From a virus: a stretch of DNA of 38,087 nt. Where the stretch lies: positions 1-38,087 of IMG/VR virus record IMGVR_UViG_3300049893_000866. One strand, given 5' to 3'. Positions 1-6,053 of this stretch are shown here, one piece after another. The position numbers were made by a program, and so were the translations under genes. The notes under the pieces are model-generated. The model had not been told where the DNA came from. It did no database searches and saw nothing but the letters and a program-made list of their open reading frames with translations. The first letter of the stretch is position 1; each line of letters opens with the position of its first letter.

Positions 1-131
1 GACCACGACCGCGACCCCGACCGCGACAGCGACCGCGACCGCGACCTATCAAATCCTTCTCGGAGTAAGACCTGGTTCATTACTTTTTATCTCTTGGTAA
101 ATCGTGATTCCATCTCGCAGCGTCGACAACT
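1..131. repeat. Terminal overlap, left copy
   Basis: Bases 6-131 are identical to 37962-38087 by direct comparison; position 5 is A here and G in the other copy, and 1-4 match. The copy holds the end of the hexamer tract and the last codons of the gene at 80-418. This shows a circular or terminally redundant molecule, or an assembly-graph overlap inside the repeat. It is not two loci, so one copy should be removed before gene counting. Confidence 0.9.
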
Positions 132-418
132 GCTCCTCTACCGACGATAACCTCACCCATAGGTTCTATCTCGTTTAGAGTTCCATTTTTTAAGGCGTCA
201 GAGAATCGGCCAGTGTCGGGAATCCACGCGGCGTCTTCTAAGATGATCTCCTTCGGAGTAACTCGCTTTACTCTTCCGGTGTAATATAAGGTAACAGTCC
301 TAATAAGGTAAGCTTGTCCGACTTGATACGGAGACTCTGACTCTGACTTAGCCCTACCGCCTTTTAAAAGGCTTTGAATGTTTTTTAATTCTTTGATCGT
401 TAATTCGTCTATTTTCAT
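80..418 (-). CDS. Conserved small phage protein, function unknown
   Basis: The product is 112 aa. An AGGAGA ribosome site lies just before the ATG. The core (about residues 35-110) carries the phrases LIRTVT, YYTGRV, ILEDAAWI, DTGRF and WNHDLP. I recognise these from a widespread family of uncharacterised phage and bacterial proteins, and no activity is established for them. It probably forms a small beta-rich fold; the first 30 residues are a short helix. It lies 9 bp downstream of the NlpC/P60 lipoprotein gene in the leftward operon. Its TAA stop overlaps an ATG (TAATG) that opens into the hexamer tract. Its 3' end is repeated at 38036-38087 because of the terminal overlap. Confidence 0.85.
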   Translation of the reverse strand: MKIDELTIKELKNIQSLLKGGRAKSESESPYQVGQAYLIRTVTLYYTGRVKRVTPKEIILEDAAWIPDTGRFSDALKNGTLNEIEPMGEVIVGRGAVVDAARWNHDLPRDKK

Positions 419-427
419 TTTTTTCTC

Positions 428-1132
428 CTAATAGTACCATGGCAGTAAAAGTTGATCGTCCGTTACACAGCTAGAATTCACCGGACAGTTTCTAACGATA
501 GGTGACCTTAAGCGGCCTGGATGCTTAGCCCACTCTGGGTAGGTAGGCATAATCGTAATCAGCATATCCTTCCTGTACTGATAGGGCCTGATCCGAACGA
601 ATGCCTTCTTATTAATCGCTTCCTGTTTCGATAGTGTTCTCTGGTCTCCGCCTCCTGCTTCTGCGATCTGGTGATCGTTAATCATCAAAGCAATGTGCGA
701 GATTCTAGCGATCGAGCGCCCGTCTGGAGACTTCTTCCCGTAGAAAACTAAAGCACCCACTCCAGGCTTATAATGTTGGAAACGGCGCTGATCGGCTTGG
801 AACCAGTCGTAGATCATATCCGACGAAGAGTCGGTCGGTGGGGCTATTCCCCACATTTTTAGATACTCCATTACGAAGCCCGAGCAGTCGTAGCCTTCCA
901 TCGGCGTATCGCCTCCGTAGTGGTAAGGCGTTCCGAGCGTGGCCGATAGAAAGACGGTTAGAACCTCTTCGAAGTCCATCGATAGGATCTCGTCTTGAGA
1001 AGGAATCGGCGGGGGAGACTGTGGGATCGTAACGTCTGGTTTAGTCTCTGCTACGACTTCCTTAGAACAGGAACTTAAGGGAAACACGCAGAGCAGGGTA
1101 GTGAGAGTAAATATTAAGCTAAGGGGTTTCAT
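428..1132 (-). CDS. NlpC/P60-family lipoprotein (peptidoglycan hydrolase-like)
   Basis: The product is 234 aa. Residues 1-22 form a lipoprotein signal ending in the lipobox LSSC (Cys22), followed by a proline-rich spacer. About 55-180 is an NlpC/P60 papain-like domain with catalytic Cys83 in DCSGF and His146 in SHIAL; an acidic residue near 158-163 may be the third member. The family cleaves stem-peptide bonds in peptidoglycan. Lipidation suggests anchoring to a membrane facing the periplasm, unlike a typical soluble endolysin. It follows the RHH gene with a 14-bp overlap and has an AGGAG site. It may help in lysis, or remodel the wall of an infected cell to block superinfection; the sequence does not decide. 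Confidence 0.85.
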   Translation of the reverse strand: MKPLSLIFTLTTLLCVFPLSSCSKEVVAETKPDVTIPQSPPPIPSQDEILSMDFEEVLTVFLSATLGTPYHYGGDTPMEGYDCSGFVMEYLKMWGIAPPTDSSSDMIYDWFQADQRRFQHYKPGVGALVFYGKKSPDGRSIARISHIALMINDHQIAEAGGGDQRTLSKQEAINKKAFVRIRPYQYRKDMLITIMPTYPEWAKHPGRLRSPIVRNCPVNSSCVTDDQLLLPWYY

Positions 1133-1343
1133 TATCTTTACTCCTATAAACGTCGGTCATCGTTTCGAAGTACATTCGCAGAGCGTCTCGGATGACTTCC
1201 GATCGATCCATGTACATGGTTCTAGCGATTTGTTTTAGAGCCCGATCCTCGTTTGGAGAGATTCTAAAGTTTACGGTTCTAGTACGCGTGTCATGCCAAG
1301 AAATAGGTCTTTCGTTTGGCCTAAAGATATTACTTTTTTCCAT
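1119..1343 (-). CDS. Ribbon-helix-helix (CopG/Arc-type) transcriptional regulator
   Basis: The product is 74 aa. Residues about 20-60 fit the ribbon-helix-helix fold: a short strand (RTVNFRI), helix A from about 30 and helix B with the usual DRSEVIRDALRMY pattern. Such proteins dimerise and bind short palindromes in the major groove with the strand. The ATG has an AGGA site. The 57-bp gap upstream holds the palindrome TTTCTAGAAA (1373-1382), a candidate self-operator. It is the only recognisable DNA-binding regulator in the leftward operon, and it sits between membrane protein genes and the NlpC/P60 lipoprotein, which it may help control. Confidence 0.85.
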   Translation of the reverse strand: MEKSNIFRPNERPISWHDTRTRTVNFRISPNEDRALKQIARTMYMDRSEVIRDALRMYFETMTDVYRSKDNETP

Positions 1344-1400
1344 GCGTCCTATGTAATACGAGACGCGACACGTTTCTAGAAAACAATAGTTAAAAAGTTG
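1344..1400 (-). promoter_or_regulatory. Spacer upstream of the RHH gene with candidate operator
   Basis: This short AT-rich gap separates the membrane protein gene from the RHH gene. It contains the perfect 10-bp palindrome TTTCTAGAAA at 1373-1382 and a second inverted repeat, AGTTAA/TTAACT, near 1388-1406 that runs into the end of the upstream gene. RHH proteins often repress from such palindromes near their own gene. The role is inferred from position only; no convincing -35/-10 pair was found. Confidence 0.25.
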
Positions 1401-1757
1401 TTAACTCTTTAGGAAACGATAGCTTAACTCGAACACAAGCCCAAACACAGCCCGAGCTAGAAGAATCTCAGCGATAGCTAGTCTTCCAGGTTCGTAGAAG
1501 TAAGCAGCGGCGAAGAGCGAGTTTAGAAAGAAGAACTGCGATAAATGCCAAGCGTCCGTTAGGAAAACAAAGACGGTAGAGGAGCCTAGGAATCTTTCGC
1601 CTTGCCTAGGGTCTCCGTTCTTCCACTTGTTTCGCCAGCTAACGACGGGATTCCAGGCGTGTAGATTCTTAAACTTACTCGACGGAAAGGAGAAGACGAG
1701 TGTGTCCATTACGGCTTTAGAAATCGCCGAGAGACAGACTAAGACTAGAGAGATCAT
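1401..1757 (-). CDS. Small membrane protein of the lysis region
   Basis: The product is 118 aa, with a hydrophobic N-terminus (about 1-25), a hydrophobic stretch near 62-72 and another near 75-110, so two or three membrane passes are likely. I do not recognise a family. It overlaps the preceding membrane protein gene by 4 bp (ATGA), so the two are probably translated together. Lying directly downstream of the endolysin, it could be a holin or holin antagonist, but that rests on position and hydrophobicity only. The middle of the protein is basic and aromatic (NPVVSWRNKWKNGD), which would make a cytoplasmic or periplasmic loop. Confidence 0.65.
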   Translation of the reverse strand: MISLVLVCLSAISKAVMDTLVFSFPSSKFKNLHAWNPVVSWRNKWKNGDPRQGERFLGSSTVFVFLTDAWHLSQFFFLNSLFAAAYFYEPGRLAIAEILLARAVFGLVFELSYRFLKS

Positions 1758-2086
1758 TCCTCTTCCGAGTCGTAGCTAAAGTTAAACCCACCGAAGGCAA
1801 GCCAGCTAAACGCGACGGGAAGAAAGAGCCCGAAGATCGTATAGCTTAAGCGCCAGTCTCCTAGGAGATTAGAATCTGTGGCCATCAAGTAAGTCATCAC
1901 TACGGCGATTACCTGGAGCCCGTTTCCAAGGATCGGCCAGAACACGCTTCTATCGCGAGCGCGCTTACAGATCTTCGAGTAGTCGTTATTAAAGATCCAG
2001 GGGCCTTGCCAGTTCCCGCATATGAGCATGAAGAGCCAGAGAGAAGATACGAATACAATCGCAAAGACGTTCTGAAAGGTTTCCAT
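1754..2086 (-). CDS. Small membrane protein, holin candidate
   Basis: Read from the ATG at 2086 the product is about 110 aa. It has a hydrophobic segment near the N-terminus (NVFAIVFVSSLWLFMLICG), a basic loop (KICKRARDR) and two further segments, making three likely passes and an acidic C-terminal tail (SYDSEEE). A TTG start at 2122 would add 12 residues that overlap the endolysin; I chose the ATG because it lies 10 bp after the endolysin stop, as expected for coupled translation. Three passes with a charged tail suit a class I holin, but no family signature is visible. The next gene overlaps it by 4 bp. Confidence 0.65.
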   Translation of the reverse strand: METFQNVFAIVFVSSLWLFMLICGNWQGPWIFNNDYSKICKRARDRSVFWPILGNGLQVIAVVMTYLMATDSNLLGDWRLSYTIFGLFLPVAFSWLAFGGFNFSYDSEEE

Positions 2087-2096
2087 GCTAATAACG

Positions 2097-2642
2097 CTAG
2101 CCGAAGACACGGATAAATCCAAGGAGATCGTTTACGCCGTACCCGCCGATCAGCCTATTCTTTAAGTAAACCCCCCCGCCGTCTCGATCGAATCCATCAG
2201 AATTACTTGTATTCCCCTCGATGCTCTGAAACGTCCCGTTATGGTTATTCTTTAATAAGACCCCGATATGCCCTTGCGTCGTTCCTCGCTTGTTCCAGAC
2301 GACGAGATCCCCAGGTACTGCGTCCTTACCTGTCACGCGTTTACTCTCTGGAGTTCTATTCCAGATCGTTAGACAGTGCCCTGACTTAAAAGCATTCGAC
2401 CTAGGATAATTAGGATCTAAGACCTTAGCCTGTTTCTCTACTGCGTCTAGACAAAAGAACACGAATGCCGCGCACCACGGATCTCCCTTAGCTATAGAGA
2501 CTGATCTCTGAAACAGTTCTACTAGCTGGCCTTTATTGTTCCCGCCTATCTCAGTTACTCCAAGCCACCTGTTGCATTCTGCTACATAGAGCCCACGCAT
2601 TGCTTCGGGAGTAATCTTTATAAAATTAGGAAACGTCTCCAC
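2097..2642 (-). CDS. CHAP-domain endolysin
   Basis: The product is 181 aa from a GTG start that overlaps the upstream gene by 17 bp. It carries a single CHAP-type amidohydrolase/peptidase domain: catalytic Cys57 in PWCAAF, then GDLVVW, His125 in GHIGVL, and Glu142 with Asn144 in the SIEGNTS motif. CHAP enzymes cut the peptide part of peptidoglycan. No signal peptide or separate wall-binding domain is seen, which is usual for a single-domain endolysin released through a holin. The two following genes encode membrane proteins, so this looks like the main lysis cassette. It lies on the leftward strand, not at the end of the virion genes. Confidence 0.85.
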   Translation of the reverse strand: METFPNFIKITPEAMRGLYVAECNRWLGVTEIGGNNKGQLVELFQRSVSIAKGDPWCAAFVFFCLDAVEKQAKVLDPNYPRSNAFKSGHCLTIWNRTPESKRVTGKDAVPGDLVVWNKRGTTQGHIGVLLKNNHNGTFQSIEGNTSNSDGFDRDGGGVYLKNRLIGGYGVNDLLGFIRVFG

Positions 2643-2862
2643 CAGATTTTAACCTTTCTTTAATCTCTCTCAGTCTACGAATGGATTCTTCTATCGGAGT
2701 GACTGGTATGATTATCCCGTTCGAGTCTAGGACTGGTTCGTGTTCTAAGCGCGGAGTCTGTGCCTTGCCTTCTAAAAGATCCTTTTTAATTACTAGATCT
2801 TCTTTCTTAAGTAGTTCTTCTCTTTTTTTTTCTTCTAAGAATAAATCGAATTCTATGAACAT
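2626..2862 (-). CDS. Small charged protein, first gene of the leftward operon
   Basis: The product is 78 aa and very rich in Glu, Lys and Leu, with predicted helices at both ends and a short hydrophobic beta-like phrase (NGIIIPVTPIEE) in the middle. I do not recognise a family. It is the promoter-proximal leftward gene and overlaps the endolysin start. There is no clear ribosome site before the ATG; instead an extended -10-like TGCTAGATT ends 7 bases upstream, so a leaderless message is possible. The protein could be a regulator or scaffold of the lysis genes, but nothing in it shows this. Confidence 0.6.
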   Translation of the reverse strand: MFIEFDLFLEEKKREELLKKEDLVIKKDLLEGKAQTPRLEHEPVLDSNGIIIPVTPIEESIRRLREIKERLKSGGDVS

Positions 2863-3439
2863 ACTAAGAATCTAGCACAATCGAGTTTTAACACACCGTG
2901 ATCTCGGTGGAGAATACACGAGTGCCTAATAGGCTTATTAAGATATCTCTGTTTACGAACTAGGATTCTAACTGACTTGTTCTTACTTTCATTTAAGGCA
3001 ATGAACTTACAGAACAGTGACTAACAGAGAGGCTTAGGGCGGTTTCTTCCTAGAGATTCCTTAGTACCGAGCGCAGTCTGCACAAGACGCTGACTCAGTA
3101 GTCCCTTACTCTCGAAGCTGTTGTGATCTCGTATGGAGCCACACACTTCGCGCCGTAGTATCCCAAGACGATTAGCCCGCATCTCTAGGGTGTGCTACCG
3201 AAGAACTTAATCAACGGGAGGGACTCCGCGTCCCCACGAGGATGTCGCAGCTGCATTCCTCGCTTTAGGCTTTACTACCAAGCCTCGAAGCAGAATCTAA
3301 AGGAATACGGAGCGTCAAATAAATGACATTATTTTAGAGCCAAGCTTATAACTCCTTAGAATCACTAGAGCTGCGTCAAACAAGACACACTTACAAGCTA
3401 CAGGACAATGCGTTATAGTCTTAGTTACCAGGAGGCAAA
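2863..3439. other. 577-bp non-coding region with strong inverted repeats; candidate structured RNA or origin
   Basis: No convincing gene lies here. Complementary arms seen by eye: CACCG/CGGTG (2894-2898 with 2905-2909); CCTAGAGAT/ATCTCTAGG (3049-3057 with 3181-3189), enclosing 123 nt; GGGAC/GTCCC (3220-3224 with 3230-3234); CGAGGA/TCCTCG (3237-3242 with 3257-3262), with the palindrome GCAGCTGC inside; and AGGCTT/AAGCCT (3267-3272 with 3280-3285). Three hairpins thus follow one another within 66 bp. GCGTCAAA occurs twice (3312, 3373). The region divides the two transcription directions, so it may hold divergent promoters, a replication origin, a packaging site or a structured non-coding RNA. 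No known RNA family was recognised. Confidence 0.5.
3390..3419 (+). promoter_or_regulatory. Sigma70-like promoter for the rightward genes
   Basis: TATAGT at 3414-3419 matches the -10 consensus at five of six positions. CTTACA at 3390-3395 lies 18 bp upstream, or TTACAA at 3391-3396 with a 17-bp spacer. Transcription would begin near 3426, a few bases before the AGGAGG ribosome site (3430-3435) of the first rightward gene. Confidence 0.5.
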
Positions 3440-3649
3440 ATGAAAAAAAACACGATCTACTCGGTCACAGACGACGGCATTAAAGAAACCGTATGTCAAA
3501 GCTACGAAGAGTACACCGAGTTCTTAGACGATGGCCCAAACTTCGAAACACCAGAACAAGCGATGTTCTGCGCTATCGAATATCTTAGCGACAGGGTCAA
3601 ACGACTAGAAGAGAAGCTAGAGGAATGCGGCAAGCCTTCTGGTAGATAG
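3440..3649 (+). CDS. Small acidic protein, first rightward gene
   Basis: The product is 69 aa with a very strong ribosome site (AGGAGG, 4 bases before the ATG). Residues 1-40 are acidic (SYEEYTEFLDD), and 45-65 form a helix with heptad-like Leu and Val spacing (LSDRVKRLEEKLEEC), likely a short coiled coil. No family was recognised. Being promoter-proximal with an excellent ribosome site, it is probably made early and in quantity; small acidic helical phage proteins often bind a host enzyme, but that is only a general expectation. Confidence 0.7.
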   Translation: MKKNTIYSVTDDGIKETVCQSYEEYTEFLDDGPNFETPEQAMFCAIEYLSDRVKRLEEKLEECGKPSGR

Positions 3650-3663
3650 CTGCCGCTGGGAAT

Positions 3664-3718
3664 CTTCCTAGGGCTATCTGGCTTCACCCACCCACCGAAG
3701 CTAGGTATCTCTAGGAAG
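3664..3718 (+). other. Nested hairpin between small genes
   Basis: CTTCCTAG (3664-3671) is complementary to CTAGGAAG (3711-3718), and inside it GCTTC (3681-3685) pairs with GAAGC (3697-3701) around a C/A-rich loop. No T-run follows, so a simple intrinsic terminator is unlikely. It may stabilise the message end or attenuate transcription before the gene at 3761. Confidence 0.4.
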
Positions 3719-3760
3719 GCTCCTAAAACGAACGTAAACCCCCTATAAACGGAGATCTGT

Positions 3761-4000
3761 ATGAAGAAGGTATGTACGACCTGCCACCAATTTGACGAGC
3801 CTATTAAGTTAGTCCAAGGAAGCTTCCTGTTTGAGATCTGTCTCTGGCTCTGCTTCCTAGTCCCAGGCTTTCTCTACTCGATCTGGAGGATGTCTTCGAA
3901 GAAAGAAGCTTGTAGCGCCTGCCACGGTACTCAGCTAGTTAACGCGAGTAGCCCAGTAGGACAGCGAATCATTAACCAGAACCGAAAGGAGATCGCTTGA
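3761..4000 (+). CDS. Small zinc-ribbon protein with a membrane segment
   Basis: The product is 79 aa. Two Cys pairs, CTTC near residue 5 and CSAC near 45, could together bind one zinc. Between them lies a hydrophobic stretch of about 20 residues (LFEICLWLCFLVPGFLYSIW). This CxxC-hydrophobic-CxxC order resembles LITAF-like and other zinc-ribbon proteins that sit on the membrane face. GGAG lies 10 bases before the ATG. The next gene starts at a TTG that overlaps the stop (TTGA), so the two are coupled. The role is unknown; superinfection exclusion or an early takeover function at the membrane are possibilities without direct support. Confidence 0.7.
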   Translation: MKKVCTTCHQFDEPIKLVQGSFLFEICLWLCFLVPGFLYSIWRMSSKKEACSACHGTQLVNASSPVGQRIINQNRKEIA

Positions 4001-4338
4001 ACTACCGCATAGAGTTCGACCGATCGAGAAACGCTTTTGTGATCCTGGACCAGCGGGGGTTAGTCCAGTTCGCGTCGGAGTCTCTAGCCGATGCACTTTT
4101 AAAGCATGACTCGCTTATAAACGGGGGGGATCTATGGGAACTAAAAGAACAAGCGTCTTCACATTTCTTCCGGCTGCCGTCGCAATCTGCTTCCTACTCG
4201 GAACAGGATGCAGTAGCCAGACTTCGGTATCTAAACAACAGAGTAAGGCCACGACCAACGCAGGACAGATTTCTTACCCGTCTTGTCTGGACCTTCCGCC
4301 GGAGTTTGAAAGAGTTCCATGCGAGGAGACGCCGTTAA
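3997..4338 (+). CDS. Hypothetical protein overlapped by a lipoprotein gene
   Basis: The product is 113 aa from a TTG start with a good AAAGGAG site, coupled to the gene before it. The first 50 residues look like a normal small protein (MNYRIEFDRSRNAFVILD). From the point where the lipoprotein gene starts in another frame (4134), composition turns basic and low in order (RPRPT, RRSLKEFHARRRR), as expected when another frame is the one selected. The stop directly abuts the ATG of the second lipoprotein gene. The N-terminal part is probably real; the rest may be a passenger reading of the overlapping gene. Confidence 0.5.
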   Translation: MNYRIEFDRSRNAFVILDQRGLVQFASESLADALLKHDSLINGGDLWELKEQASSHFFRLPSQSASYSEQDAVARLRYLNNRVRPRPTQDRFLTRLVWTFRRSLKEFHARRRR

Positions 4339-4391
4339 ATGAACAGTGCAATTGTTCGCTCGCTACTGATCCTTACGTCCCTACTAATTAG
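4134..4391 (+). CDS. Small secreted lipoprotein A
   Basis: The product is 85 aa. A basic start (GTKRTS), a hydrophobic core and the lipobox LGTGC predict lipid attachment near Cys26. The mature part is short and Cys-rich, with CLDLP and a later NC pair. The ATG follows a GGGGGGG ribosome site. Most of the gene lies inside the preceding gene in another frame. Its C-terminal pattern C-x-DLP...NC recurs in the next gene's product, so the two look like diverged paralogues. Possible roles are outer-membrane modification of the host, blocking of a phage receptor, or an o-spanin; no partner with a clear i-spanin form is adjacent. Confidence 0.65.
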   Translation: MGTKRTSVFTFLPAAVAICFLLGTGCSSQTSVSKQQSKATTNAGQISYPSCLDLPPEFERVPCEETPLNEQCNCSLATDPYVPTN

Positions 4392-4554
4392 TGGCTGCGG
4401 CCCTGCCGTCGCGCCGGACGAGCCACGGATGGTTACCGTCTACGATCTAAGCGGGAACCCTGTTCTACTCCCGCACTGTGAAGATCTTCCGATTCAGCTA
4501 GGGCCAGCCGTACCATGGCCGATACAGGGCTATAACTGCGCGATCGATTACTAA
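4339..4554 (+). CDS. Small secreted lipoprotein B
   Basis: The product is 71 aa. The signal sequence ends in the lipobox LISGC (Cys20). The mature part is about 50 residues and contains HCEDLP and a C-terminal NC, matching the C-x-DLP...NC spacing of the lipoprotein encoded just upstream. It overlaps that gene by 53 bp in another frame, and its ATG immediately follows the stop of the 3997 gene. GAGGAG lies 10 bases upstream. Phage lipoproteins of this size are known as receptor blockers (for example Llp of T5) and as spanin subunits; the sequence does not say which applies. Confidence 0.65.
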   Translation: MNSAIVRSLLILTSLLISGCGPAVAPDEPRMVTVYDLSGNPVLLPHCEDLPIQLGPAVPWPIQGYNCAIDY

Positions 4555-4569
4555 GAAGTAATCAGACTG

Positions 4570-4598
4570 TTTACATTTCTTAATTATCTGCATAGGAT
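4570..4598 (+). promoter_or_regulatory. Sigma70-like promoter before the ParB/methyltransferase/terminase genes
   Basis: TTTACA (4570-4575) matches the -35 consensus at five of six positions and TAGGAT (4593-4598) the -10 at four of six, with an ideal 17-bp spacer. It lies in the 78-bp gap before the ParB-like gene, the first sizeable gap in the rightward series. Confidence 0.5.
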
Positions 4599-4632
4599 CT
4601 AACCAAGGCGAAAGGCCCTGGAGAAGTCCACA

Positions 4633-5172
4633 ATGCAAGTTAACTGCGCGTTCGATAAACTCGTCTCTCTTTCCGAGTTAAAACCACATCCTAAAAACAG
4701 GAATAAGCATCCTAAAGATCAGATCGAACGACTAGCGAAGATTCTAAAAGCGCAAGGATGGCGCGCTCCTATCCGCGTCTCGACTCGTTCCGGATACATT
4801 ACCGCAGGGCACGGGAGACTAATGGCCGCTCAACTAAACGGCTGGAATGAAGTCCCTGTAGACTACCAGGACTACGAGTCCGATGATCTAGAATACGCTG
4901 ATGTGCAAGCCGATAACGCTGTAGCGTCTTGGGCCGAACTGGATCTAGCTGCGATTAATCTAGACCTAGCTGATCTAGGGCCTGATTTAGATGTAGACCT
5001 AATCGGTATCCGTAACTTTTCAATTAATCTAGAAGACACGTTCGAGCTAGAAGAGGCGGAAGAGAAGCCAGTTAAATATATGATCGAAGTTCAATTTCCG
5101 AACGAGATGGAGATGCGAGACATTCTCGATGAGCTTACTTCGCGTGGCTACATCGTAAAGGAAAGAAAATGA
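4633..5172 (+). CDS. ParB/Srx-fold nuclease-like protein
   Basis: The product is 179 aa. Residues about 10-80 form a ParB N-terminal-like domain: LKPHPKNRNKHPKDQIERLAK, then ITAGHGRLMAA (AGHGR at 58-62, the nucleotide-binding box) and GWNEVPV. Phage proteins of this type are commonly encoded next to DNA methyltransferases and terminases, and some have DNase or ATPase activity. The C-terminal half is acidic and ends in a small alpha/beta segment. No helix-turn-helix of true partition ParB follows the N-domain, so plasmid-like partition is unlikely. The stop overlaps the methyltransferase ATG by 4 bp. A sigma70-like promoter lies just upstream. Confidence 0.8.
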   Translation: MQVNCAFDKLVSLSELKPHPKNRNKHPKDQIERLAKILKAQGWRAPIRVSTRSGYITAGHGRLMAAQLNGWNEVPVDYQDYESDDLEYADVQADNAVASWAELDLAAINLDLADLGPDLDVDLIGIRNFSINLEDTFELEEAEEKPVKYMIEVQFPNEMEMRDILDELTSRGYIVKERK

Positions 5173-6053
5173 ACTACGGAATTCCTTACATGGGCTCTAA
5201 ATCCAAGATCGTCGATAAGGTCTGTCGAATCTTTCCAAAGGCAGAAAACTTTTACGATCTGTTCGGAGGAGGGTTCTCTGTAAGTCACTACATGATTAGA
5301 AACAGATCAAAAGACTATAAAGAGTTTCATTTTAACGAGATCAGGGCAGGAATAAATGAATTAATTAAAGACGCTTTGGCCGGAAAGTATAGCTACGAAA
5401 ACTTTAAGCCTGAATGGATTAGCAGAGAAAGATTCAATTCAGAGAAAGATTCAAATGCTTACATTAAGATCATTTGGTCTTTCGGAAATAATGGAGATAG
5501 TTACTTGTTCGGAGAGTCTATCGAGCAATATAAAAAACCATTACATAACGCTGTAGTATTTAACGAGTTCGACGACACAGCAAAAAAAATTCTTGGAATG
5601 GATAAGTTTAAGGAAGTCTTCTCAGTTACTGATAGAAGATTATTCGTTAGATCAAGAATAGCTTTAATGAATAAAGGATCTAGGAAAGGCGAGCTACAGC
5701 AGCTAGAGCGGCTACAGCAGCTACAGCAGCTACATTTCTATAACACTTCTTACGAGAAAGTGCCTTTAAAAAAAGACTCTATAGTCTACTGCGACATTCC
5801 ATATATCGGAACAGCTGATTACGGAAACTCATTTAACCACAGAAAATTTTACGATTGGGCATCTAGCCTTGGGCTTCCTGTTTTTGTTTCAGAGTATAGA
5901 CTAGACGATTCAAGGTTTAAGGTAGTGGCGTCTTTCGAGAAAAAAAGCCTACTATCAGCAACAGAAAATCGAACAGCAAAAGCTGAAAAGGTTTTTGCAA
6001 ATAAAGAGGCTTACGAACTTCTTAGGTCTAGGAGGATTAATGCCCAGACCTAG
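5169..6053 (+). CDS. D12-class (Dam-like) DNA adenine-N6 methyltransferase
   Basis: The product is 294 aa. It has the Dam-family opening YMGSKSK, motif I FYDLFGGGFSV (28-38) for S-adenosylmethionine binding, and motif IV as DIPY (209-212) in place of the usual DPPY; the DIPY form is known in phage relatives. A leucine-glutamine repeat (LQQLERLQQLQQL, 176-188), made by tandem CTACAGCAG units at about 5695-5732, lies between them and is also seen in related phage enzymes. The likely product is N6-methyladenine, perhaps at GATC, which is very common in this genome. Codon use is more AT-rich than in the terminase genes, suggesting separate acquisition together with the HNH gene. Confidence 0.85.
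   Translation: MNYGIPYMGSKSKIVDKVCRIFPKAENFYDLFGGGFSVSHYMIRNRSKDYKEFHFNEIRAGINELIKDALAGKYSYENFKPEWISRERFNSEKDSNAYIKIIWSFGNNGDSYLFGESIEQYKKPLHNAVVFNEFDDTAKKILGMDKFKEVFSVTDRRLFVRSRIALMNKGSRKGELQQLERLQQLQQLHFYNTSYEKVPLKKDSIVYCDIPYIGTADYGNSFNHRKFYDWASSLGLPVFVSEYRLDDSRFKVVASFEKKSLLSATENRTAKAEKVFANKEAYELLRSRRINAQT

Noticed and set aside
5690-5735. CTACAGCAG repeat as a separate mobile or regulatory repeat
   Set aside because: It is in frame and encodes a Leu-Gln helix also found in related phage methyltransferases.
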